In this document: positions 9,001 through 16,455 of the stretch, piece by piece
Layout: every line of letters begins with the position of its first letter
How positions within the stretch are numbered: the first letter of the stretch is position 1
Assembly (NCBI GenBank): GCA_036654655.1
Contig: JAVVRP010000003.1
Coordinates: forward strand, 50,298 to 114,297
Source of the DNA: JAVVRP01 sp036654655
GTDB taxonomy: Bacteria; Bacillota; Clostridia; Christensenellales; UBA1242
Reading direction: 5' to 3'
DNA length: 64,000 bases
Position numbers and translations under genes: made by a program
The notes under the pieces: model-generated
Told to the model about the DNA's origin: nothing
The model's input: the letters and a program-made list of their open reading frames with translations, nothing else
Database searches by the model: none

Positions 9001-9414
9001 TTTTGTGATGAAAAAAATATTCCATACAAAATGTGTGGTTATTTAACAGACAATGCAGAACTTTCGCAAAAAATGGATAAAACATTATGTGAAGAAAATT
9101 GTAAAAGTAATTTAATTCCTGTAACGCTTACGTTTGGTTCAAAAAAAATAAAGGTTGCAAAGGTTTGGAAATTTCCAAATGTGATTAACCAAAATGACTT
9201 TGGAAAACTGGCAGATTATTCAATTCAAATTGCAAGCAACGCAATAAATGAATCTTTACAGGGGTTTATTTTGCCAAGCCCTGTTTTTAAAGCCTGTAAA
9301 AATTGCACCTATAAAAATATGTGCGGATTTTGTGAAACCATTGAAAACTCTGTTAGAGAAGTTTTAAACGGCAATGTTTCCGATATTTTGGAGGTGATGA
9401 ATGAATCCAAATAA
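6076..9414 (+). CDS. addB: ATP-dependent helicase/nuclease subunit B, without Walker A
   Basis: A 1112-residue AddB partner of AddA, which together process double-strand breaks for RecA. The N-terminal helicase-like part has IVPDRFSLICEKT. The C-terminal RecB-type nuclease has VIDYKSGN, and the iron-sulphur staple cysteines are present: one or two at about 779-781 (TYCTCPF) and three in CKNCTYKNMC (about 1073-1082). The usual N-terminal GxxGSGK(T/S) P-loop is replaced by SQSLFSASKK, so ATP binding by this subunit looks lost. The centre (about 7160-7560) is extremely Asn, Ile and Lys rich. AAGAGGG precedes the ATG. The gene overlaps addA by 14 bases. Confidence 0.88.
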   Translation: MIDVVASQSLFSASKKAIQKIKPFVNDLKTEICVIVPDRFSLICEKTIMDVCNVSAVFNVNVMGITRLADKIVSQSQLNPIIVSKQQGILLVRKSILNVYKKFVCFKKNLSPSFCEEIFASISQLKANLISPETLKQEIKNEKALSKKLFDLATIYQEYQLQLAGRFDACEFLTLSETLLKNTQNLNNTILIFCGFDAITKQVFSFISALEKKVKQIVVAISKAKRQSNQYIYENSILDKILLLSKNNNVQVNFEDHDAEFNEFQKNILNCAFSNKRQILKNLKQQIFVSNCKTADDEVLCVAKQIKKLLMQNNKFSNISICCNLQKYNSKIERIFKQENYSYFIDNSQNFASSSLGLFIKKIFNFFIFQSKENLFEILKSNFIKIDKNIIFDYENYLLKTKINLFDNEFINISNELNIKITNLIKFNINNAQNSSFNYINNLINSEYKINLEQIKKMEIIKLNIVLKYFENIILKINEKNSINFYCEIINELFNFFEIENLLINNAIEFEKRLLLKEQKITMQLFSVMQNILQSFKIIDENISLSEFNENLKMLFEKFDISSVPVSSDSIFVGDVSASFFEERDFVFVLGANSNELPNVIADTGVISDLDQQKSSIVLEPTIQTLAKRNRFKLFEVLLKAKQAIFISHATVGDDGKNLELSNFASGLVAQFLDQNGNEFPVHETVYDTIFGSDCTAEKNAEKLAYVAMSKNEAKLFLQKVKKENGLNHVQTAITDAIKTVEPNFRQVEKLELPCKISVDAKLLFFAKNQTKISQIETYCTCPFKHFVQYGLKLCESETVDMDLKKLGIFLHAVAERFLKQNKNVDNLSINEIEGRAVKVFEEVCGEFEFFKGKCEKSFNQALKNDTISLCKAISYQIFKSDFKPEFLEVNFFDNSQIKPIQIDSFSLVGKIDRVDVCGDYFCVIDYKSGNVANKIKFSAIAMGTEIQLYIYQRAVEKSLQKHPAGDFLFPIKNTFCDEKNIPYKMCGYLTDNAELSQKMDKTLCEENCKSNLIPVTLTFGSKKIKVAKVWKFPNVINQNDFGKLADYSIQIASNAINESLQGFILPSPVFKACKNCTYKNMCGFCETIENSVREVLNGNVSDILEVMNESK

Positions 9415-12400
9415 AGAACAACAAAAGTTAATTGATGCAGAAGGAAACACAATTGTTTCTGCAAGTGCCGGTAGCGGAAAAACAAGCACAATAGTTGCAA
9501 AAATTATTAAAATATTAAAAGAAAAAAAAGCAAAAATTAATGAATTGTTGGTGCTTACTTACACCAATTCTGCAAGTGCGGAAATGAAGTCCAGGCTGGA
9601 AAAAGAATTAAGTGCAGACGAAAATTTGCAAGAAGAATTGGAAAAGTTGCAAATGTCGGACATCTGCACGTTTCATAGTTTTTGCCAAAAAATTGTTAAG
9701 CGCAATTTTTTTGTTACTGGAAAAAATCCAAATTTTGAAATAGCGTCGCAAGAAATGTGTAAACAAATGATGGGAATTTCTGCCGACAGAGCAATTTTTA
9801 ATATGGAAAATAACAGCCCCGAAGATTTGCTTTATTTAATAGAAATTTTTGGCAAAAATGAAAAGTATTTAAATATAAAAAATAATATATTTAAAATATT
9901 TAATTATCAAAATCAAATTTTAAATATTGATTGGCAAAAACAAACCACAGAATTGTGTTTTAATAATTTAACATGTGAAGATATTTTAAATGAAAATTTA
10001 ATTAACAAAATTAACAAATATATTGGAGAGTTTAATTATTTAATTAATATTGCAAATGAAACAGATAACAAAGAATATATTATTTATTTAAATAATTTAT
10101 TATCCAATTTGTCAAAAATAACAATTAAAAACACATTTTTAATTAATTTAATTGAAATTTTTAATTTATCTTTTGATATTTTAAAAAATAATTCAACAGA
10201 TCTTTATACAAAAATATTTAATGTTAGGGAAGGATTAAAAAAAAATATTGAAGAATTAAATAAAAAAAAATTATATGAAAAGGATAAAATCTTGCAATCA
10301 TATTTTAATTGTAAAAAATTGACAGATATTTTATTTAATTTAAAAGACTTGTTTGCAAAGGAATATCAAAAAGAAAAAAATGTTCACAATGTTATGGATT
10401 TTTTTGACCTAGAAAAAAACACGTTAGAAATTTTGGAAAATGATGAATTATGTTTAGAATTAAAACAGTATTACAAATATATTTTTATTGATGAATTTCA
10501 AGACGCAAATGAAATTCAGGAAAAAATATTGCAAAAATTAGAAAATGGATTTAACAGAATTATGGTGGGAGATGTTAAACAATGCATATATGCTTTCAGG
10601 CAATCTAACCCGCAAATATTTTTGGATAAAATGAATGAATTTGAAAATAAGCCCAATTCACAAGTAATTTGCTTAAAACAAAATTTTAGAAGCCATCAGC
10701 ATATTTTGGAATTTGTTAACAAAACTTTTTCGGCAATAATGACGGAACAAACAACGGGAATAAATTACAAAAATTTTTCACTTATGGAATGCGGAGAAAA
10801 ATTTTTGGAAGCGGATTTATCACCCAAAGTGCAAATAAATTTAATTGAAGAATTTTTGGAAAAAGCAAATAAATTAAACAAAGTTTATTCTGTTATGGAT
10901 GCAACAAATGTAAAAAGGATTTCATCTGCGGAAAAAGAAGCAATGCTTGTTGCCCAACGAATTTTAAGTTTGGTTGGCTCAAAGATATATGATGCTAAAA
11001 ATAAAAATTTTAGGGAACTTAAATTTTGTGATTTTTGTGTGCTAATGCGAAAGCGCGGTCCGTTTTTTGAAAAATTTATTTCAAAACTTGCAAGTTTGGG
11101 AATTCCTACTGCGGGTTCAACTTCAAACAAACTTTTTGAAGAAGACGAATGTGCGGTGCTTATAAATTTGCTTATGCTAGCGTCAAACCCAAACAATGAT
11201 CTTGCACTTGCCACAGTGCTTTTAAGGCTGTGCAACTTTAATGTGGATGAACTAGCACAAATTAGATTGGCATTTATGGGTGAGCGTTTTTTCTTTTCTG
11301 CATGCAAAAAATATTCATGTGAAAAAGCAGACAACATTTCAAAAAAACTTATTGATTTTTATTCTTTTATTAATGAGTTTAGATTTAGAACTTTGGAAAT
11401 TAATATTTATTCTGCATTGTTATTTGCAAATGAGCAAAAACAAATTATTAACAAGTTTTTGGCATATGACAATGGTGAAATAAAAATGCAAAATATAGAA
11501 AGTTTTTTTAATTATTTTGCAAATAATGATATAACATTAACAGAATTTTTAAATAATTTTGAAGTGCTTTCGCCAACGTCACCTAACTTTTGTTCAGATT
11601 CAAATGTTGTTGTTGTGTCCACAATGCATTCTAGCAAAGGCTTGGAATTTCCAGTGGTTTTTTTGTGCAATTTAGAGGCAGAATTTTACACAGATGACCA
11701 TTCTCGTGAAATAAGGCTTAGTAAAGTGCTTGGGCTTGTAACGCAAGATTTTGACATGTTAACAAAAACAAAATCAACATCAATATTTTATGAGGCGTCC
11801 AAAATATTGCAAAATAAAGAAGAGTACGCAGAGCGCGTCAGGCTTTTATATGTTGCGTTTACGCGCGCAATAAATAGGCTAGAACTTGTTGGAACCTTAA
11901 ATTTTGATGGCATAAAAAAAGTTAAAATTGAAACGCCAAAATCATATACTGATATGATTCTTTCTGCATTTTCTTATGAGGAACTAGAAAACATTCAAAA
12001 TAAAATTGATTTTAAAACAAATTGTTTTGAGGTTAATATAACAAAAAATAATGATTTTGATTTTAAAAATATTTCAAAAGTTGCCAACAATGGTTATCAA
12101 TATGTGGATAACTCAGAATTAATTAAAACTTTAAAATTTGAATATCCATTTAAAGATAGCACAAAGGTTGCATATAAAAATTCAGTTTCGGCGCTTGTAA
12201 GTGAAGATTATTTTTCCAACAAAAATTATATCCCAAAAACACTAACAACCATTGAACATTTGCAAAATATTGAAAAAAGTGATGTTGGAATTGCGTATCA
12301 TAAAATATTTGAAATTTGTAATTTTGAAAAAACAAATTCAATTGAAGATGTTGATAAACTGTTAAAAAATCTTGAAGAAAGTAATGTTTTTCCAAAATTA

Positions 12401-12766
12401 ATAATTTCTCAAATTTCTGCTCAAAAAGTGTGGAAAGTTGTTGAACTTTGCAAGCCAATTATTTGTGGAAAAAAGTTTTTTAAAGAAAAAAAATTTATTT
12501 TAAAAGTTTTGCACAATTCTGTTGTTGAAAATGGTGTTGCTGACCAGGTTTTAATTCAAGGCATAATTGATCTTTTTGTGTTTGATAAAACAATTACTTT
12601 AATTGATTACAAATTAACCAATTTAAGTGAGGAGTTAATAATTGAAAAATACAAAAAGCAAATTGAATTATATAAAATTGCGTTGGAAGGCGCGTTTTGC
12701 AAAAAAGTTGAAAACGCTTTTGTTGTTGATATTAACAAAGGTAAATTAATTAAGTTTAATTTATAA
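9401..12766 (+). CDS. addA: ATP-dependent helicase/nuclease subunit A
   Basis: A 1121-residue UvrD-family helicase with a C-terminal nuclease. The motifs appear in order: Walker A SASAGSGKTST (about 18-28), LTYTNSASAEMK, TFHSFC, the Walker B-like FIDEFQDAN, GDVKQCIYAFR, QNFRSH, STMHSSKGLEFP and LLYVAFTRA. The nuclease core near the C terminus is LIDYKLTN, with GIIDL before it. AddA supplies 3'-5' DNA translocation and one nuclease site of the AddAB break-resection machine. The start lies inside the end of addB, so translation is coupled. A low-complexity stretch (about 9860-10330) is unusually rich in Asn, Ile and Lys but keeps the frame open. Confidence 0.94.
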   Translation: MNPNKEQQKLIDAEGNTIVSASAGSGKTSTIVAKIIKILKEKKAKINELLVLTYTNSASAEMKSRLEKELSADENLQEELEKLQMSDICTFHSFCQKIVKRNFFVTGKNPNFEIASQEMCKQMMGISADRAIFNMENNSPEDLLYLIEIFGKNEKYLNIKNNIFKIFNYQNQILNIDWQKQTTELCFNNLTCEDILNENLINKINKYIGEFNYLINIANETDNKEYIIYLNNLLSNLSKITIKNTFLINLIEIFNLSFDILKNNSTDLYTKIFNVREGLKKNIEELNKKKLYEKDKILQSYFNCKKLTDILFNLKDLFAKEYQKEKNVHNVMDFFDLEKNTLEILENDELCLELKQYYKYIFIDEFQDANEIQEKILQKLENGFNRIMVGDVKQCIYAFRQSNPQIFLDKMNEFENKPNSQVICLKQNFRSHQHILEFVNKTFSAIMTEQTTGINYKNFSLMECGEKFLEADLSPKVQINLIEEFLEKANKLNKVYSVMDATNVKRISSAEKEAMLVAQRILSLVGSKIYDAKNKNFRELKFCDFCVLMRKRGPFFEKFISKLASLGIPTAGSTSNKLFEEDECAVLINLLMLASNPNNDLALATVLLRLCNFNVDELAQIRLAFMGERFFFSACKKYSCEKADNISKKLIDFYSFINEFRFRTLEINIYSALLFANEQKQIINKFLAYDNGEIKMQNIESFFNYFANNDITLTEFLNNFEVLSPTSPNFCSDSNVVVVSTMHSSKGLEFPVVFLCNLEAEFYTDDHSREIRLSKVLGLVTQDFDMLTKTKSTSIFYEASKILQNKEEYAERVRLLYVAFTRAINRLELVGTLNFDGIKKVKIETPKSYTDMILSAFSYEELENIQNKIDFKTNCFEVNITKNNDFDFKNISKVANNGYQYVDNSELIKTLKFEYPFKDSTKVAYKNSVSALVSEDYFSNKNYIPKTLTTIEHLQNIEKSDVGIAYHKIFEICNFEKTNSIEDVDKLLKNLEESNVFPKLIISQISAQKVWKVVELCKPIICGKKFFKEKKFILKVLHNSVVENGVADQVLIQGIIDLFVFDKTITLIDYKLTNLSEELIIEKYKKQIELYKIALEGAFCKKVENAFVVDINKGKLIKFNL

Positions 12767-13000
12767 TAATTAAATTGTTATAGTATATTTATGCATAAAA
12801 AACACATAATAAAACAAATATTATTAACATAAATCCGTTTGGTTATGCGTTTTTAATAATTTTAATTACAATTAAATTTATTATGTTGCAAAATTAATTA
12901 AAAAATATTAAAAATAATTAAAATATATGTTAAATTATTAGTTAATTATTTTTAGTTGTGATATAATAAAGAATAAATTAATATCAAAAGGGGAATGTAA
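12767..13000. promoter_or_regulatory. AT-rich intergenic region with promoter at 12938-12967
   Basis: No gene is seen. GCATAA at about 12793 and TTATGC at 12843-12848, followed by a T-run, may form a weak terminator for addBA. Upstream of the next gene, TATAAT at 12962-12967 is preceded by TGA (extended -10), with a poor -35 TTAGTT near 12938. CATAAATCCG (12828-12837) and the reverse complement of CGCATAACCAA (12839-12849) recur near 63551-63569. Confidence 0.5.
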
Positions 13001-15592
13001 ATGGAAATTATAAACAGTATTGTCAGTTTTATTTCTGGGCTTGCAATCACGGCAGATGTGCTTTTTTTGTGCTGTGCAGGCGTGGAAGTGCTGATGATTA
13101 TTTTCTTTTTAATAAAAGCGCGATTTGATTATGAAGGCAGATTAAATCGTTCGTTAGACATGTTAAACATGTGGCTTTATAATAATCAAACAATAAACAC
13201 AAATAATTTAATTGAATTTAATTTAAAAATAAAGTCTTGCCCAAAGTTGCTTAGATATCACTGGCAGCAGTTTATGCTTTATCGTGAGCATGATCCCAGT
13301 TATTACATATCGGCATACAATTGTATTGAAAAGCCATTGCATACAAGCAGTTATGTTGCAAACGAAAAAAATATTTCACTAATAACACGTATTCTTGCAT
13401 TTTTTGCATTTACATTTGGATGCTTGGCAATTGGCGATATTAGAATAGAAACACTTGTTAGCCCTTTTATTATTTTGTTTCTTGGAATGATGTTTGTAAT
13501 GATTTTAAGAAACGTTCAAAGTTTTACTCTTAGCAGTTTGTACCAATCTTTTCATATTTTTCAAAGATATTTGGACAAGGCTTCAACATCAATGCCAGAA
13601 TATGTTGACTTTGAAGTTTTATTTACCAAAAAGGAAATTCAAAAAGGTATTCCAGTTTTAAATGAATATCTTGAAAAACGTGCACGTCAGGAACAAGAAG
13701 AACTAGAAAAAGCCAGAATTAACGCAGTTGAACACGAAAAATTTAATTTTGGTGAAAGTGGGATTGAAGGGACTTTAATGTTGGACCGCGCAATGAAAGA
13801 AACGGAAGTATATCTTAACATACGCCAAAGGACACTTGCAGAAATTCAACAATTAGATAGTGAAATCGAAAGTAACAAACGAAATTACGAAAATGTTTCA
13901 AAAGATTATCAGCGAAAACTTCAAGCCAGCAAAGAAACGGTTGAAAGATTTAGAAAACAACAAGAAGAAATTACAAACAGAATTGATAGCAATTACATAA
14001 AAAAGCAATTAGGAACAGAAATACAAAAGCAAGAACAACTGGAAAAAGATCAAGAAAGTGCAACACTTAGATTTAATCAAGAAGTAAAATCGCTTGGCGA
14101 GGAAATTTTAAAGCGAAGAAAAGATCTTGAAGAAAGGCGATTGTTTGTTGAAAAAGCCATGTTATCCGAGTATCAAAGTTTTAGTGGAAAAGTTTTTGAC
14201 AAAATAAGTGATGAAATTGAAGATAAAACCAAGGAAGAGCGAGATGTTCTTCTTGCCGAACGTGACGAAATTTCAAACGAACTTGACAACGCAAACTTAA
14301 TAATAAAAAGTAAAGAAAAAGACATTGCGGAACTTCGTTCAATTCTTGAAAAATATGGAATAGACGAGGGTGCACATGGTGGATTTTATAGCACAGAGTT
14401 AAAAGACGAGCAGGAAAAAGTTAGGCTCTCAAAACAAAACAAAAAGAAAAAAAAGTTAAAAGATAACCAGGAATTAATTTCTGAGGAAGAATCAATTCAG
14501 CAACAATATCCTCAAAGCAATCAATTTGAGCAAAATCAAATTGACACACCCATGAATGAGCAATCAGAAGAAGGCTATTATGATGAGCAGGGATATTATC
14601 GTTATCCAAATGGCGCATATTATGACCCAGACGGTAATTATTATGATGAATTTGGTGGTCATTATGACAAAGAAAACAATTACTATGATGCAGAAGGTGG
14701 TTTTTTTGATAGCCAAGGCAATTACACTGCACCAGAGCATCCAACAGAATTAACAGACGTTCAAAAAACCGAAGATGGTGATGTTGAAAACATGCTTGCC
14801 CAAATAAGACAACAAAATTTGGAAGAAAAAGAAAAGCAAGCGACAAAAGAATTGGACACAACAGATGCAGAAAAAATGTTTAAAGAGCAAATGCAAAAAG
14901 CAATTCAAAACGAGCAAAAATCAGATGGAACAAAAGATATAGAATCAGAAGAAGACATTTCAAACCCATTTGAAACTAATAATGATTTGTATGACACGGA
15001 TGAACAGCCAGAAACGGTTGAATTTGTACAAGAAGAACCTTTTAAAACACAAGAGCAACCAAAGCGAAAGGCGGGCAGGCCACGAAAGGTTGAAAAAGTT
15101 GAAGAAGAGGTTGTTACAGCACCTGCCCCAAAGCATGCGGGCAGGCCCAAAAAAGTGGTTTTTGAAGAACCGCCAGTTATAAAAAGCAAACAAGAAACAA
15201 TTACAGAGCAACCAAAGCGAAAAGCGGGCAGACCACGAAAGGTTGAAAAAGTTGAAGAAGAGGTTGTTACACCTGCCCCAAAGCGTGCGGGCAGACCTCC
15301 AAAAGTTAAAAATGAATTTAATTATAAAAATAATCAAGAAGAGCCTGCAAAGCGAAAAGTTGGCAGACCAAAAAAGGCAGAGCAAATCATTTTTGAAAGC
15401 AAAAAGCGTGGACCGGGCAGACCTCCAAAATCACAAAGTAAAAGTTCTTTTAATTCATTAAACAAAACTTCAAATGAAGATCTTGCAATAATTGCAAAAT
15501 TATTAAGAGAAGAAGAAATAAAACTGTCTAAATCAAAGCAGGACTTAAACAGCCGAATAAATTCTGCGTTAGAAAAACTTAAAAAAGGATAA
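13001..15592 (+). CDS. Membrane-anchored coiled-coil protein with six AT-hook-like motifs
   Basis: An 863-residue protein of unknown family, built in blocks. There is one hydrophobic helix at about 15-40 and a pair at about 130-170. A long Glu, Gln, Lys and Arg-rich coiled coil spans about 215-480. A Tyr/Gly/Asp repeat region (YYDEQGYY, YYDPDGNYYD, FFDSQGNY) lies at about 524-576. The C-terminal region at 688-810 contains six GRP-cored basic motifs such as KRKAGRPRK, KHAGRPKK, KRAGRPPK and KRGPGRPPK, like AT-hooks that bind the minor groove of AT-rich DNA. The start has AAAAGGGGA. It could tether the nucleoid to the membrane. That role is inference. The domain order is seen directly. Confidence 0.8.
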   Translation: MEIINSIVSFISGLAITADVLFLCCAGVEVLMIIFFLIKARFDYEGRLNRSLDMLNMWLYNNQTINTNNLIEFNLKIKSCPKLLRYHWQQFMLYREHDPSYYISAYNCIEKPLHTSSYVANEKNISLITRILAFFAFTFGCLAIGDIRIETLVSPFIILFLGMMFVMILRNVQSFTLSSLYQSFHIFQRYLDKASTSMPEYVDFEVLFTKKEIQKGIPVLNEYLEKRARQEQEELEKARINAVEHEKFNFGESGIEGTLMLDRAMKETEVYLNIRQRTLAEIQQLDSEIESNKRNYENVSKDYQRKLQASKETVERFRKQQEEITNRIDSNYIKKQLGTEIQKQEQLEKDQESATLRFNQEVKSLGEEILKRRKDLEERRLFVEKAMLSEYQSFSGKVFDKISDEIEDKTKEERDVLLAERDEISNELDNANLIIKSKEKDIAELRSILEKYGIDEGAHGGFYSTELKDEQEKVRLSKQNKKKKKLKDNQELISEEESIQQQYPQSNQFEQNQIDTPMNEQSEEGYYDEQGYYRYPNGAYYDPDGNYYDEFGGHYDKENNYYDAEGGFFDSQGNYTAPEHPTELTDVQKTEDGDVENMLAQIRQQNLEEKEKQATKELDTTDAEKMFKEQMQKAIQNEQKSDGTKDIESEEDISNPFETNNDLYDTDEQPETVEFVQEEPFKTQEQPKRKAGRPRKVEKVEEEVVTAPAPKHAGRPKKVVFEEPPVIKSKQETITEQPKRKAGRPRKVEKVEEEVVTPAPKRAGRPPKVKNEFNYKNNQEEPAKRKVGRPKKAEQIIFESKKRGPGRPPKSQSKSSFNSLNKTSNEDLAIIAKLLREEEIKLSKSKQDLNSRINSALEKLKKG

Positions 15593-15607
15593 TCGCAAAA
15601 AAACTTT

Positions 15608-15640
15608 AAAAAGCAAAGCATAAAAATGTTTTGCTTTTTT
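15608..15640 (+). terminator. Rho-independent terminator
   Basis: AAAAAGCAAA and TTTTGCTTTTTT flank a short loop and end in a T-run just behind the AT-hook gene stop at 15592. The stem is A/T-rich, so its strength is uncertain. Confidence 0.6.
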
Positions 15641-15683
15641 TTGCTTGTTTTGCTACAATATAGTTGATGGGTTGGAGGTTAGC

Positions 15684-16373
15684 ATGAGTTCATTGGTTTC
15701 ATATTTAATTATTTGCTCAATAACGGTAATTTTGTGTGCAATGTTTGTAATTTGGCAAACACCCAAAATGATGCTGTTTTCGCAAGTTTTTAAAGGACTG
15801 GCAAGTTTTTCATTTGTTACTCTTGGCTTGTTTTCAATATATTTTAATGGGCAGTATAACATAGGATTTGTTTTTTTTGCACTGGGGCTTATTGCAAGTT
15901 GTTTTGGAGATGTGTTTTTGGCACAAGTGGATAGCCCAAGTTTTGGCAAACAAAAAGTTATTTTTTCTGGCATGTTGGCGTTTTCCGTTGCACAAATAAT
16001 GTATTACGTTGCAATGATTGTGTTTTATGGTTTTGCTTGGTGGGCAGTTGTTGTTGGAATTATTGTTGCTGTTGGAGTTGTTTTTGGAGAAAAACTTTTA
16101 AAATTAAATTATGGAAAAGTTAAGCCAATGGTTGCAGTTTATTCGTTTTTATTAATTGTTAATGTTGCACAAAGTTTGTTTTGTGTGATAAAAACTGCCG
16201 GCGCAATTTCTACATGGCTTTTGTTTATCGGGTATGTTATGTTTTTTATTTCGGATCTTATTTTGTCATTTATTTATTTTTCAGCAAAACCATCACAAAA
16301 GTTAACGTTTGCAAATTTGGGGGCATATTATCTTGCTCAAATTTTAATTGCAGGCGCCTTGATGTTTATTTAA
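15684..16373 (+). CDS. YhhN family integral membrane protein
   Basis: A 229-residue protein with about eight transmembrane helices. It shows the pattern of the YhhN/TMEM86 family: LGLIASCFGDVFLA, then IGYVMFFISDLILSF (a helix carrying a conserved Ser-Asp), and AYYLAQILI near the C terminus. Animal TMEM86B is a lysoplasmalogenase. Bacterial members are mostly uncharacterised, so lipid hydrolysis here is only a family hint. The start at 15684 is preferred over an upstream ATG at 15645 because TTGGAGG lies 6-8 bases before it and the first residues then form a clean membrane helix. A possible -10 box TACAAT lies near 15655. Confidence 0.75.
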   Translation: MSSLVSYLIICSITVILCAMFVIWQTPKMMLFSQVFKGLASFSFVTLGLFSIYFNGQYNIGFVFFALGLIASCFGDVFLAQVDSPSFGKQKVIFSGMLAFSVAQIMYYVAMIVFYGFAWWAVVVGIIVAVGVVFGEKLLKLNYGKVKPMVAVYSFLLIVNVAQSLFCVIKTAGAISTWLLFIGYVMFFISDLILSFIYFSAKPSQKLTFANLGAYYLAQILIAGALMFI

Positions 16374-16455
16374 AAACATTTTGTCAATAATAAAAAAAAA
16401 TAAAATAAAAAAGCAAAAAAAAGAGATACTAAGGTAAAGTATTACAGGAGTACAA

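Noticed and set aside
14421..14861. Minus-strand frames inside the AT-hook coiled-coil gene
   Set aside because: They mirror the repetitive Gln, Tyr and Lys codons of the plus strand and lack start signals.
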